From the NCBI RefSeq assembly GCF_026914265.1, contig NC_069135.1:35225756-35289755 (forward strand): 64,000 bases of DNA. Reading direction: 5' to 3'. This DNA comes from Mya arenaria (lineage: Eukaryota > Mollusca > Bivalvia > Myida > Myidae). The translations under genes were made by a program, and so were the position numbers. Below the pieces are notes generated by a model that did no database searches, was not told the origin of the DNA, and was given only the letters and a program-made list of their open reading frames with translations. Numbering within the stretch: the first letter of the stretch is position 1; every line of letters starts with the position of its first letter. This document shows, piece after piece, positions 37,301-47,162 of this stretch.

Positions 37301-40300
37301 TGAACAAAATGGATGAATGAAAATTCATACTGTATCCATTTCTGTACTTAAAAGATTGGCAATATTGTGGATGAATTATAAATTACAAATATCTTTCTAC
37401 ATGAAAAAGATATATTTTTAGAGAAAACTAAAAATATTTATGAAAATTGCAGCTGCATTATTTATATGCTAGCCACTTTGGAAGTGTTTGTCTATTTATA
37501 GCTTTTTGGGATTCCATATTGTTGATATACATACAGATTCAAAGATTTGAGAATAATCCATTTAATATAATTACTGACAAGTTACATGTTTACTATTAAT
37601 TAAGGAAGTAAAATTAAAAGGTTCAATGTGTTGAACTTATGAACAGAAGTTATTTTTCCAATAGTTTAATCTTTGAAACAAATAAACTGGGGTTTATTGA
37701 AATCAAAAGTTAAAATTCAAACTTAATTAAAAATTATCTGAACTTCCTTATCTTACATTATGTTAGTGTACGCTAATTAATACAATTTCACCAGTATGTT
37801 TATATGACAGTCCTATTTATTATTTATTATTTCTTTTTTATTCATGTATGAAATGTATATTCTATTTATATGTAATGGTGAATTTGTGCATTAATGCTTT
37901 CAAGAAAAAAAGAAGTTTTTAATAATAAATACCTGAATATAATCTGGTTGAATATTTGTATAATAGTAATATAATTGTGCGATAATTTCTATAAAAAGTG
38001 GACTAATGTTTGATAACTGGAGAATGTCTGAGAGATAACCAGAAATCGCCGGACCACAATAGGAGTGATTAGGCACAAGATATATAAACCCACACAAATA
38101 CACTTCTGTACTAACAGGGAATGACTTGTATGAATAGCCTAATTGATAGTTTACTTTTCTTTTCAAGTTTTTGACTTGATCATTTTGATTGATTTCTAAC
38201 TTATATCTTGAAGAATATTTGCTTATTTTCTATCAAAGATTTTTTTCTCAATTGATACACTAATTGAATTATGAATCATGATAAATAGTTTTATAAAACT
38301 GTATACTGATTTAAGTACTTCTAAGTATAAAAGGAAATGGTTTACTGTGTTTTACTCATAGCTATTTATATCTAGTTGTGATAATGAAACTTAACTTTAT
38401 TTTCCAATGACTGTGCCCTGCTACGGAAAAAAGTGGGGGAATATTGCTTTGTACATGTTTGTTGGTCAGTTGGTAGACTGAACAAAAAGGAAGGTTGGTC
38501 TTGATTAGCAGATGACCTGGTCAGTAGTCATATAGTCACAGCCATGGTTACAATGAACACAAAAGGCTTGTCTGATTGATAACTAGCTTGGACCCGCTGT
38601 CCTCATACTTGAGATTAGCCTTGACCAGAGGATGACCCCAATTAATTTTTTAAAGATAATTCAAGTTAAGCAATGTGACAAATCCTGATATTTCCCATGT
38701 ATATTTGTAGCGAAGGTAGAGTGGACGACAGTGCCAGTGGTTGTGAAGATCTATAAACTCCTAATTAATGAGCTGAACAACCAGATAGAGAGCAGCCAAT
38801 CCGCTGCACAAAATGACAGTCAGGAAGATGAGGTAGGCTGTCTTCAGCAGATATTATAAACTTAAAACCACTGTTATTAAATGAAATCAGGAGCCGTATT
38901 CATTATGCAACTTAGATTGAACTTAAATTTAATATTAGAAAGTGAGTGTTTTGATTGGCCGGTATATTTAGCTGACCAATAGGCTGAATGGAATAACTGA
39001 GGCATGTCTAAGGATAAAGATAAGATCAATATTGAATACTGGCCCAGGCATCACTCACAGTAGAGGTTGAGAGTATTATAGGTGTCAGCCTTTCACTCAA
39101 GGGGTTGATCGCTTGAGACCCAGCAGGAGCAAGACTTTCTCTCAAAAAGGGAACCAGTACTTGATTCTACCTTGGAACAAAACTCAGAAGATATTGATCT
39201 TCACAATGAAGCTGACATAATAACATTTTTAAATTAGAAAAGAACATATATATTTCAGCCAATTTTGATTACATTTAAATTGAAATTGTTGTTATTTTAT
39301 CATCAAAAATTTGCGATGAACAATAAAATCATATGACATTCACAAAAAGTCAAGTGCATTTAATTTGATCTCTTTGAGTTATTTTTTTCCATTTCCCATT
39401 ATGTTTGTTGTCCAAGTAGAAGTTGAAGAATTATTTCACAGTATTGCAATGTGATTATTTCAGGAGGAGGGTTGGGAAGACGAGGAGGAGGAGGGGGCAG
39501 GGGATGTTCAATTGAGTGGTCAGACACTGTCCAGTCTGCTGGACGAGTTTGCAGGAGAGTTGTCTACCTTTATAGACGACGCAGAGGATGAGGAAGACGA
39601 CCCAGACGCTCTGCTTGATCCTGTCAATAATGTCAACCTGCTGGTATGTGGGTGTGGTGGGGTGGTTATGTGTCAACCTGCTGGTATGTGGGTGTGGTGG
39701 GGTGGTTATGTGTCAACCTGCTGGTATGTGGTAGTGGTGGGGTGGTTATGTGTCAACCTGCTGGTATGTGGGTGTGGTGGGGTGGTTATGTGTCAACCTG
39801 CTGGTATGTGGTGGGGTGGTTATGTGTCAACCTGCTGGTATGTGGGTGTGGTGGGGTGGTTATGTGTCAACCTGCTGGTATGTGGGTGTGGTGGGGTGGT
39901 TATGTGTCAACCTGCTGGTATGTGGGTGTGGTGGGGTGGTTATGTGTCAAGTGAGGGTTGGGGAATGCTGTGAGGAGGGTACATTTCTACACTATGTTCA
40001 AATTATTAAGTTGAAACATCTAAACTTTGTAATTGAATACAGAATGTTCAGTGTGTTCCTTTTCGTCTTTGTTTGTATATGTGGACTTGAGGCGTTTTAA
40101 CTTAATTTGGATTTGAAAACTGCTGGTTTAAGTAGAAAAGTCTTGAAATGTGTCTTGCTGTATGAAGGTTGATATATTTATGTACGAATGTATGTATATT
40201 TCTTTCTGTTTCAGCCTTTCTTGACAGAGTTTCTCCAGTCATTATCCCAACAGCCGTACTACGGAACTTTCACTGCACACCACACGGACACGGAGAAACA

Positions 40301-40331
40301 GATCTTACATAATATAAATATCAACGTGTAG
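16310..40331 (+). CDS. IPO9: Importin-9 (karyopherin-beta family nuclear import receptor)
   Basis: Importin-beta family receptor that carries histones H2A-H2B and other basic proteins into the nucleus and releases them with RanGTP. Exons: 16310-16448, 20512-20660, 21308-21509, 21908-21996, 22431-22517, 23426-23545, 24124-24224, 24408-24466, 26809-26960, 27405-27503, 27677-27780, 28265-28404, 29135-29213, 29532-29760, 32216-32294, 32712-32860, 33135-33260, 33605-33677, 34182-34384, 34877-35043, 35504-35631, 38711-38832, 39464-39643 and 40215-40331. All 24 are in phase, giving 1030 residues (human 1041). The importin N-terminal region ([32 protein letters not shown]) is followed by HEAT-repeat blocks such as [97 protein letters not shown] and GIRTRSK. 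Acidic stretches lie in 933-946 and about 969-980. AATAAA candidates: 41247 and 41884. The start follows a stop-free Met with no earlier ATG in the short promoter. Confidence 0.97.
16667..17528. mobile_element. Tc1/mariner-like MITE, copy 1 (TA target site)
   Basis: The left end CTGTGAAATCATTAATGTTCG follows TA at 16665-16666. The right end, reading ATAAATGATTTGACAG, precedes TA at 17529-17530. The body closely matches copy 2 at 30185-31985, including TTCGTGGGGCATTAATGTT, the CGTGGGT block and CACCTTTTCGGTGTTTTCAC. No transposase frame is present. It occupies part of IPO9 intron 1. Confidence 0.75.
17540..17712 (+). repeat. 36-bp tandem repeat, about 4.7 copies
   Basis: Units of the form TTCCCGCATGATTGTTCCAA followed by AATGCCCCTCTATCGA repeat every 36 bp with about 10-15% divergence. 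Because 36 is 12 codons, both strands show short repeated peptides (FPHDCxKMPLYR on +), which I treat as spurious. The array begins 10 bp after the mariner-like MITE. Confidence 0.85.
19109..19926. mobile_element. Element with about 155-bp terminal inverted repeats enclosing a tRNA-like sequence
   Basis: The left arm about 19110-19262 and right arm about 19765-19925 are inverted copies. They begin CTCAATAAGTTTTGGTTGAA and share GGCCGGCAGCCGGTTCTTATT at the inner end. Between them, at 19366-19440, is a tRNA-like block with A-box-like TAACTCAATAGGTAAGAGC and B-box-like GGTTTGAGCCCC. There is no protein frame. It lies in IPO9 intron 1. It may be a foldback DNA element that received a SINE insertion. 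Confidence 0.7.
19998..20487 (-). mobile_element. TTAA-flanked element carrying a tRNA-like head
   Basis: The left end TTAAAGGGACTGTGTCAC and right end GTGAGACAGCCCCTTTAA are inverted and each bounded by TTAA (19998-20001, 20484-20487). Inside, 20216-20147 on the minus strand reads as a tRNA-like unit: TAGCTCAGTGAGTAAGATG (A box) and GGTTCGAACCC (B box), about 73 bases in all. Such a combination suggests a tRNA-derived SINE mobilised within, or mimicking, a TTAA-targeting MITE. It ends 24 bp before IPO9 exon 2. Confidence 0.65.
21160..21238 (+). repeat. tRNA-derived SINE fragment
   Basis: The sequence has an A-box-like TTGCTCAGTCGGTAGAACA and, 33 bp downstream, a B-box GGTTCGAGCCC in tRNA order and spacing. 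The flanking GCGGCCT and GTCTGGCTTC do not form a clean acceptor stem, so it is a SINE head rather than a functional tRNA gene. It lies in IPO9 intron 2. Confidence 0.65.
22960..23240. repeat. Interspersed repeat of the GGTAGGGTCGG type
   Basis: This stretch in IPO9 intron 5 contains TTAGGCTTTATATAAGAACG, AAGGTTTTCAACTAC and GGTAGGGTCGGCGCCTATTC, flanked by T-runs. The same blocks recur at 30100-30184 continuing at 31986-32170 (split by an insertion) and, inverted, at 46760-47030. Confidence 0.65.
23823..23990. repeat. Partial TTAA-type MITE
   Basis: It begins TTAAAGCTGCACTTTCACAG and continues through the CGGTTTTGACAAC and GTCTTGGAATGAGCCAATTT blocks shared with the full copies at 35728-36062 and 50570-50931. 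The right half is missing. A more diverged half-copy begins near 26478 in intron 8. Confidence 0.65.
24225..24407 (+). other. Probable U12-type (minor spliceosome) intron in IPO9
   Basis: This 183-bp intron 7 begins GTATCCTTGT, matching the U12 5' splice-site consensus RTATCCTTT at eight of nine positions, unlike the GTAAGT/GTGAGT sites of the other IPO9 introns. Near the 3' end is GTCTTTAACT (24390-24399), close to the U12 branch-site consensus TTCCTTAACT. Its branch-point A lies about 11 nt before the exon at 24408, within the 10-16 nt usual for U12 introns. Terminal dinucleotides are GT-AG. Confidence 0.8.
25193..25869. repeat. Element with GTGTCGCCTGA ends and about four 155-bp internal tandem units
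   Basis: It starts GTGTCGCCTGAAAAGACGAC and ends GTCAGGCGACAC, inverted to each other. Internally, units of about 155 bp each contain GTCCGGGGCATATCT, ATCAACTTGAAACTTCATA, TAGATAGATCTC and GGGCAAGTGCAGTGCACAA. There is no convincing protein frame. It lies in IPO9 intron 8. A tandem internal core between short inverted ends also occurs in the element at 30322-31392. Confidence 0.7.
30185..31985. mobile_element. Tc1/mariner-like MITE, copy 2, itself interrupted
   Basis: The ends CTGTGAAATCATTAATGTTCG and CGAACATTAATGATTGCACAG are flanked by TA at 30183-30184 and 31986-31987. The sequence matches copy 1 (16667-17528) on both sides of a 1.07-kb insertion. Comparison with the outer repeat shows where it inserted, which supports a TA target duplication. 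Confidence 0.78.
30322..31392. mobile_element. Tandem-core element with GCTCCACTGGCC inverted ends (145-bp units, 7 copies)
   Basis: Near the left end is GCTCCACTGGCCGAAGGCAC and near the right end GGCCAGTGGAGCACAGGCAC, inverted copies. After a (GTGC)n run at 30359-30384, a unit of about 145 bp repeats seven times. It can be tracked by GTTCCTTGGGTGGTCCTTT at 30452, 30597, 30742, 30888, 31033, 31178 and 31326. Units share TCTGAAACGGAT, CAGATTTTGATGAAACTTGA and GGTCCATTGCACAATATGGC. The plus-strand frames in it are fragmentary and shift between units, so I do not call a gene. Confidence 0.75.
35728..36062. mobile_element. TTAA-type MITE, full-length copy
   Basis: It runs from TTGAAGCTGCCCTCTCATAG to GAGAGTGCAGCTTTAA, with inverted ends and an internal palindromic core around TTAAACCGTTAGTAATGGTTTAAG. 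It lies in IPO9 intron 21. Its sequence aligns along its length with 50570-50931. Confidence 0.75.
39632..39953 (+). repeat. 40-bp minisatellite that repeats the IPO9 exon 23 splice donor
   Basis: The unit TGTCAACCTGCTGGTATGTG plus GGTGTGGTGGGGTGGTTA starts in the last bases of exon 23 and continues about 310 bp into intron 23. Unit starts are 39631, 39671, 39711, 39751, 39791, 39825 (a 6-bp-deleted unit precedes it), 39865 and 39905. Every unit carries exon-like AACCTGCTG followed by the donor GTATGT, so there are eight equivalent 5' splice sites, at 39644, 39684, 39724, 39764, 39804, 39838, 39878 and 39918. Confidence 0.95.
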
Positions 40332-42644
40332 TCTTGCACACCTAGTTTGGGTTTTAATTTATTTCTGAATAGTTTTTAGAGCATACAGGTGACATCTGTT
40401 TGATTTTAACTTCTGTGTGTACATCTTCTTACAGTATGGTTTACTTGTAAAAGTGTTTTAATTTGAATTTTATCATAGTCAGTTTTATAAAACAAAATAT
40501 CGGATCTGAATGCAAGGCCACTAAAGTTAAGGATTAATCTGGGGCGGTATTCAATATAGTTCTTATCTTTAGCCTTAGACACGCCTCATTGATTCCATTT
40601 GGTCAATTGGTCAATTGATTTTACTGTCCAATCAAAACATGCAGATTTTTCTCTTATATTTAAGATTGATCTAAGTTGTTTTTTTGAATATGGCTCCAGG
40701 GGTTCTGAAGTTTAGGATAAATCAAGGGTTCTGAAGTTTATGATTGAGAGCTATTAACTTCAGACTATTGAATAGTTGTAAAGATTGTGGACATTTGCAT
40801 CAAAAACAGTAGAAAGTACCTCGAAATGAATATACAGTCTTTGGAACCTATTTTGTAAGTTGTATAAGCCCCTTCACCATGCTTTGGGCACGAATCCCTC
40901 ATATTTGTATAAACCTGAAGCTTTTCTTCGAGATTGACAACATCAGCTATAAGAACCCCTTATAATGTTGAATATCATTTAGTATTAAATTAAGTATTGT
41001 AGTAGTTTTAATGTAAGTGGATTTAGAGCAGTAATTCAGTCCAAGGTCATACTGATAAAGCATATTTATCTTTTCTTTAATTACGAAAAATCTTCAACTG
41101 TATCAATTACTGATTCAGGTTTTAATGAATTATGCTGACATTCTCCACACAACAGTATTAGCATTAGGAATCTTCAGCTTTCTTCAAAACTGCTTCTGTT
41201 CACTGTTTGTTTTAACACATGCATGTAAGTTTTAAGTAGGTATTTGAATAAAAAAAAATATCTAATGCTTTTTCAATGAAATTCGAGAGCTAATTTTAGG
41301 TTATCCGAATGTAATGCTTCGACCTCATTCATTTAAAGGTGTGTTTAGGTTGGAGTTCCAAAGGTTGGAGTTCCAAAGGTTGGAGTTCCAAAGGCTTTGG
41401 TTGATGAACCATTTGTGCAATAATTAGCAGGTTTTTGTTTGGGAAATTAGATGTTTTAAAAAGCATGACAGGGGATTGATATTAAATTGTGAATATTTTG
41501 AAATTAAAATACATTTGTACCATCTTGCCCAGGGCGATTCCATTAAAACAAATTACCCGTGGGGTGAAGGTCTTTTTAAATCATACTACCTCCCCCCCCC
41601 ACCCTACAGAAACAAATTTACCCTTCTGAAATACGCGAAAAAAGAAACCCACCTATATACTAGAAAAATATTTGCCTTCCCCACCGTGGGCTATATGATC
41701 TACTGGAATAGCCCCCAGCAATATTGAATTGTTTATATGTTACTATGTACAATAATCATGTAGTATTGTACTTAATTAAAAAATCTTTTGTTTAATATTA
41801 TGAAATTATGGTTGTTTTATTTAATGAAACTCCAAATTGTCAATATTTTATCTTTGTATTTAAAAACGTTTTACTCTTATTGAAATAAAATGTATCAGTT
41901 ACCCAAATAAACATCTTATTCTTATAATATATAAACTACTCCCACCACCACCTTCATTCTCGTTCACCAGAGTGATGATGCCATGCGTACCACACGTTAG
42001 AATTATCACCATCGAACCTCTGATGAATGAGAAAGCACCACTTATGTGATTCCGATGTAAAGATGGTCCTAAAAGTTTTCTTTGATGGATGTGAAGAATT
42101 TTTAAAGGTTTCATTTTATTTGACGTACTTTTGAACATTTAAATAGTAAAATGAACTGTTAAAAATAAAGTATGACGTTAGTCAATTACGTCGATGTTTA
42201 ATTAATGCAATGTTAGTTAGATGGTAATGCGTCGCAATGTTAAAGTGGGCTTATAACTAGTTCAATACCATCAAAGGACTTTAAAATGCCAACTTCCTGC
42301 TGGTCAGTGTTGCTAAAGACGTACAATCCCGTCCTAACTTCATATATGTGACGTTTTGGCGTCTATTATTCAGACCGAGTAGTACAATTTAATTATGAAG
42401 ACTTCAGAAAACGCTATTTTCAAAGTGCTCCGTAAAGCGTTACATGGGTTGTCTTGAAAACCATTTTCTTCCTTAGTATGAGATTATATAATTATATTTT
42501 TTCAAATCAAAATCTCAAAACATTCCGGACATCCCTCGTACAACGATCAGCAGATGTCAGACGGGACACCGGTGCTGGCTCTTTGTTGTTTCATTCAGGA
42601 TTCAAACGATTAGCTAGGGGTCAAATGCCATAGCGTAAACAATA

Positions 42645-43021
42645 TTAAAGATGCGCTATTACTCACAAATAAGATAAACCACGATAAATGCAATTGTTTT
42701 AATATTCTAAAAAGGATGAATAAATGTCGAAAACAATGGTTCTTATGAAGGATGCCGAGTTTAATTTGAAAGAAAGGTGCACAAAAAACACACAGTATTT
42801 CTACCTTATAAGACTGTAGCAGATCACAGTAAATCTTTTAGCACTCACCAATCCTTTAATATTTTTGCTCTTTCAGCCATTAAATACACAATGACAATCT
42901 TATCAGTAATTACTATTTTCTATAAATGCATTATTTAGTAAGTAGTTCAAGTTTCATCACGCAAAATTTATGCTTGTAATACATGTGTATGTATTGACTT
43001 TGAATAAGAGTGTCACTTTAA
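42645..43021. mobile_element. TTAA-flanked MITE, second family
   Basis: It runs from TTAAAGATGCGCTATTACTC to GAATAAGAGTGTCACTTTAA, with TTAA at each end. Internal blocks (GTCGAAAACAATGGTTCTTATG, GAAAGAAAGGTGCA, AATGCATTATTTAGTAAGTAG) recur at 45985-46250 and in the palindromic dimer at 61630-62353. Confidence 0.65.
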
Positions 43022-43334
43022 TATTCACACGCATTTTGTGCTATCCCCGGTATACCTCCGGACCTAAGGGGCATTGGTAACAATTGACTGGTGCATTATT
43101 TACAATAAGTCATTGCGAATTTAGAAGTAAAGTGACTGTCGTATTATTATTATCGTATGATATAATACTATAGAAAATATCAGACTTAATAATCAACTCG
43201 TATTATTTAGTTACATACTTTGTTGCGGAGTATGTATAAGCAAATTTGTTTATTCCATGTCTTGGGTGTACGAAGTGATTCAGGCAACACTTATTTAAAA
43301 CGTAGCTTTATTTTCTAATTGCTGATATAACAAG

Positions 43335-43610
43335 CATATTTAGAGGGGGCAGCCGGCGCGTTCCCCCTCCAAAAACGATCATGTTCACTTTTCATATCAA
43401 TATGAGGGAAAAAGGTGATAAAATACACTCATAACGCACCATTTCCGACTTTAAATTGTAAACTTATTCTTGAGGGAGTAACTCAAAACCCCCATGCAAA
43501 CAGTATATGCCATATACTTTAGGTTCTGAGGGAGGGGCGAATGTTAAAAGGTTGCGCCCCTAAGTTACGTCCCCTCTAACGTCATTTCTTGGAGCCGTCC
43601 CTGGATATCC
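43335..43610. repeat. Interspersed repeat with an empty TTAA-type site
   Basis: It starts AGAGGGGGCAGCCGGCGCG and ends CCCTCTAACGTCATTTCTTGG. The same repeat occurs at 50436-51065, where a TTAA-type MITE interrupts it. Here the junction reads TATTCTTGAGGGAGTAAC without the insertion, making it the natural empty site. Confidence 0.75.
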
Positions 43611-43751
43611 ACCTCGTTTTACCGATAACGCACACTATTTAAAACTGATAAAATTCCTAACTGGTGACGACTGTTGAAGCTGGTCTTGTCTGATTGTCGG
43701 TATCATACATGTATACAGTAATGACATCATGGTATTGTATACGTACCATTC

Positions 43752-43870
43752 GGAACACTTCGGCCATTTTCTATCGAAAACAACCTCGGATTTATATGGA
43801 CGGCTTACAATGTTAGAAATCTATACAGTTTAACCGTACCGTACATAATTTTATTGGTGGAATCGAATTG
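43752..43870. mobile_element. Mutator-like MITE, copy C (left part only)
   Basis: CATTCGGAACACTTCGGCC, AACAACCTCGGATTTATATGG and CGGCTTACAATGTTAGAAAT match the left ends of copies B and D. The rest of the element is absent or too decayed to recognise. Confidence 0.6.
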
Positions 43871-44852
43871 CATAGGTTACCACATAACATATGCGTGGAA
43901 CGAACCTTACATACGATAATGATGTGACTTTAAGCACTATTGGCCAAATAACAGAAGAGCTTATGCTATGGCGCGGTGTCCGTCGTCCGTGCGACCGTCC
44001 GTCCGTAAATAATTGCTTGTGAACGCGCTACAGTATTTCGTTTATCCATAAGAGCTCGAAACCTTTCTGAATACTGGTCCGCCCCTTGCACGACGGGATT
44101 ATTGCAATTGAAATGTTGAAGCCCTAGCAAAACGCATTCTCTAAGGATGACAACTTTTACAGTGTTATGTATTTTGTAGTAGTTATTTCCCTCTACCCGA
44201 AACGCTTCTAAGCCCTAGCTTAGCTATTTTCAATAGGGGACTACTTTGTACAGAGAGTTGGGTTTTGTTGTAGTAGTTATTTCCCCTTTCTCTTTGTGAA
44301 ACATATTTGTCATCGATTCCCTTTAACTGTGAGTTTTCAGTATACAAGTATTGTCAAAAAGTCTTGCCACTAGAGCATAACCACCCATGGGGATCTTGTT
44401 TAACTGGATGCCACGAATCGTAATCGAGCATAGTGTTTCTTTCTGTTTTCAACATCAATGTGTGTGTAAACGATTTACTATGATTAAATAATATTTCAGA
44501 AGCAGTAATTGCAAGTTTTTGGTCATGCGGTAGTTAAATATATTTCATTCAACCTGAATATCAAACTTTTCAACATTGTTTGTCATCCTACAAAAGCATG
44601 AACAATCATTTTCGCTTCCTCTTCCGGTTGGCTTTTCGATTGTTTTAGAGTGTAAAAATGCATTTTGTTCACTTATGTATATCTCTCATATTGATTGAAG
44701 TCCGCAGATTGTAAAAAAATTGCAACAAAACATTATGGGCACACCGTGCACATTACAAAATGGTTGCAATCATGTAATATAGGCACCATTTTAAAGTGCA
44801 TGTACATTGAAATAGACTCTGCGATCGTTTATTTATATTTTAAGTGAATGCA

Positions 44853-45006
44853 TATATGGGAAAATTAATCGCCAAATGTTTCTTTATGCATGGATGAATA
44901 TTCGACTGGCGAATATACGAATAAAAGTAAATTAAAACAGTGTTTATCGTAAAGATACATATGTGTTCATGCATAAAGAAACATTTGGCGAATAATTTTC
45001 CCATAT
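44853..45006. repeat. Inverted repeat, about 38-42 bp arms
   Basis: TATATGGGAAAATTAATCGCC followed by AAATGTTTCTTTATGCATG at 44853-44894 is repeated in reverse complement at about 44968-45006, around a spacer of about 75 bp. Arms are not perfectly matched (TTAATCGCC against TTATTCGCC). No transposon family recognised. Confidence 0.75.
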
Positions 45007-45094
45007 GTGACCTTTAAAACCATACATAAAGACATACACTGGTTTGCAATTGAACATTCGCGAATAATCGACTGGAAATGAAACAGTGTTTGTC

Positions 45095-45205
45095 GAATCC
45101 CCAACTGGCAACTAGCAGGTAGTTGAATTTTCGAATCCCCAACTGGCAACTGGTAAGTAGTTGAATATTCGAATCCCCAACTACCAACTACCAACTACCT
45201 TCCAA
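45095..45205 (+). repeat. 43-bp tandem repeat, 2-3 copies
   Basis: Units beginning CGAATCCCCAACTGGCAACT and containing GTAGTTGAAT recur at about 45095, 45132 and 45169 with length variation. The last is followed by a short ACTACCA run. Confidence 0.7.
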
Positions 45206-45370
45206 CTTTACCGTCATGATTTTGACGTGCCTGTGGCGTTGGTCTGTAGACTTAATGTATATTTTAGGGCATAATGACATTGGTTACACCTAAGAGATCA
45301 GGAAAACAAGTCGTGTTTAATCATGTTTTCTTTTTACAATTAAACTTCCTCCAAGAACATGTTCACAGTT

Positions 45371-45452
45371 GTTTGTGTGTGTATGTGTGTGTGTTTACGT
45401 GCGTGTGTTGTGTGTGTGTGTTCTTGCGTGCGTGTGTGTGCGCGTGTGTGTG
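45371..45452 (+). repeat. GT-rich microsatellite
   Basis: An interrupted (GT)n tract with CGTG and TTTG interruptions. It has no coding role. Confidence 0.9.
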
Positions 45453-45651
45453 TTTTCAATTCAATTAAAAACATATAAAAGCAAAAATAACCAGATACAC
45501 ACTTAAACGACCTAGTATCATGAACAAAACAATCATAGTGTTTTAAGGTAAGATATATTATGTGAGCCTCATTTTTAATACCACACTAATGTTGGTTTGT
45601 CTTTAAAGCACGGGCACTGCCGGTTTAAATTCACCACGTTACATCCAGCGG

Positions 45652-45873
45652 TCAGATTTCGCCTTGCTGACCTGATGCCTGTCCCGGTCTGAGATAAACA
45701 TTGCGTCCCCTGCACCTAGGAATACCTCCCATCATCGCGCACTGCCTACCAGGAGGGCAGCGCTTTCCCCGGCAAGTTCTTCTCATCCGCCACCGTCGTC
45801 CGTCTGTTCCTTCCGGTGCACTCAACAACAAGAGCAGGCACGCTAACGTCACGAACATAAGCGACAACCGCAT
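45652..45873 (-). CDS. Small secreted cysteine-rich peptide, follistatin-N-terminal (FOLN)-like motif
   Basis: A single 73-codon frame with a clear signal peptide (MRLSLMFVTLACLLLLLSAPEG), a basic stretch and one four-cysteine module, TCRGKRCPPGRQCAMMGG then IPRCRGR. The spacing C-x4-C-x5-C-x8-C with a CPPG turn resembles the FOLN subdomain of follistatin-type proteins, which continues after the last Cys as IPRC does here. The GC content and codon use stand out from the AT-rich surroundings, which supports real coding. TTCTTGCAG immediately precedes the base before ATG on the minus strand, so a 5' UTR intron may end there. The mature peptide is very basic. It could be a hormone, a matrix protein or a defence peptide; the sequence does not decide. 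The stop is TGA at 45652-45654. Confidence 0.6.
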   Translation of the reverse strand: MRLSLMFVTLACLLLLLSAPEGTDGRRWRMRRTCRGKRCPPGRQCAMMGGIPRCRGRNVYLRPGQASGQQGEI

Positions 45874-45984
45874 ACTGCAAGAATTGCTGAATATTTATAT
45901 TGAATGTCATATATTTATATTTCAGTTAATCATGACTAAGGAACGCGTGTATACTAGTCTCCTGCCGGAAATATTTCTACCAAC

Positions 45985-46250
45985 TTAAAGATGCACTTTT
46001 ACTCTAAAATAAGGCGTACCGAAATTGATACAATTGTTGTAATTTACCGAAAAGAATGAAGCAATGTCGAAAACAATGGTTCTTATGAGGGATACCGTGT
46101 TTAATTTGAAAGAAAGGTGCAGAAAACACTTAAAAAATAATATTTTCCATAAATGAACTACTAGTATTTAGTAAAAGCAGTTTATCACTCAACAATTATG
46201 TTTGTTTTACATCTGTATGTATTGATTTTGAATAATATTTTACTTACAAA
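45985..46250. repeat. Partial copy of the second TTAA-type MITE
   Basis: It starts TTAAAGATGCACTTTTACTC and shares GTCGAAAACAATGGTTCTTATG, GAAAGAAAGGTGCAGAAAAC and GTATGTATTGATTTTGAATAA with 42645-43021 and 61630-62353. The right terminus is degraded. Confidence 0.6.
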
Positions 46251-46759
46251 TAAAAAAAGATGTCGACTGTCTAGTCATATTCCATTGGTTTACGAAAATA
46301 TATTAGACCGGCCTTTTATTGCCGTGGTTACGGTAAATGCTTGATAATTTGATAAAAAAAATGAAGACAAACAAGACCATTACGTAATCAACGTACCTGC
46401 TATCTATTTGATGCGTCCTTCAAACCTTTTATCCACCTTGGGGTATTGAAATACAACTAAATCACGCAGATAAAGTCCTTTATAAGGTTTTGCACTATTT
46501 CTGAAATTCCCTTCGAATTCGCTCAGATAAGACAGAATTTAACAAAAGCACTTGTCATGTGAATGGTTATATATCACGTTATCAGTAAGGTCACGTAGTG
46601 TCTTCCTTTTGCCTGAGAGGGTCCTTGTATTGGATTTCCCATGCATGGTGAATTCCTTGTAAATGTAAACAATAAATGTATTGTTTACATATTACGTTTA
46701 GTCGAAATTGCGCACCCTTTTGTCTTTTCCGAGAAAAATTATCCCAGAACAGGATATTC

Positions 46760-47030
46760 GTAAAAATGTGATTTTAGTTTTAAACCCGACCCTACCTATG
46801 AAATAGGCGCCGACCTTACCGGTTTTATAGTCAGTTTGAATTTTTTTGAAAAACTTGCTTTTCAGTATGTAGTTTAAACTCTTGAATGCTTTATACAGAA
46901 TATGCAATGATAAAAATGGCATTCGTATATAAAGCCCAATAAAAAATAAATAAAAAGCCTACCTACCCCCCTTTTTTGAAAAGGATGTAACCCTAACCAA
47001 ACCATTTTGTTTAGGCCTTATAAACATGAG
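46760..47030. repeat. Inverted copy of the GGTAGGGTCGG-type repeat
   Basis: ACCCGACCCTACCTATG, ATAGGCGCCGACCTTACC and ATATAAAGCCCAATAA are the reverse complement of blocks at 22960-23240. It ends in AAAGGATGTAACCCTAACC. No protein frame. Confidence 0.6.
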
Positions 47031-47162
47031 AATGTTTTCGCTTATTGGGTGTTTGCTAATAGGGGGTGGGGGCGTAGCAGGCATTACAACGTATCCTGTC
47101 CCTGTGGTTTTAACGTTCTAATTTGTTTTAAGAATATTGCCGATGAGACCCTTAAATGAATT

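Larger units (their letters stand above)
40332..45651. other. Gene-free, repeat-rich interval after IPO9
   Basis: The first 1.5 kb should contain the IPO9 3' UTR (AATAAA at 41247-41252 and 41884-41889). 40545-40690 is a short tattcaat-type palindromic repeat. 42645-43021 is a TTAA-flanked MITE of a second family, 43335-43610 an interspersed repeat, and 43752-43870 part of a Mutator-like MITE. 43965-44390 is a low-copy repeat starting GCGCGGTGTCCGTCGTCC. An inverted repeat (44853-45006) and a 43-bp tandem (45095-45205) follow, then a GT microsatellite (45371-45452). I see no exon. Confidence 0.6.

Noticed and set aside
39512..40100. Plus-strand frames with [13 protein letters not shown] repeats after IPO9 exon 23
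   Set aside because: They are the 40-bp minisatellite read through intron 23; the normal donor at 39644 ends the exon. Kept only as a finding about alternative donors.
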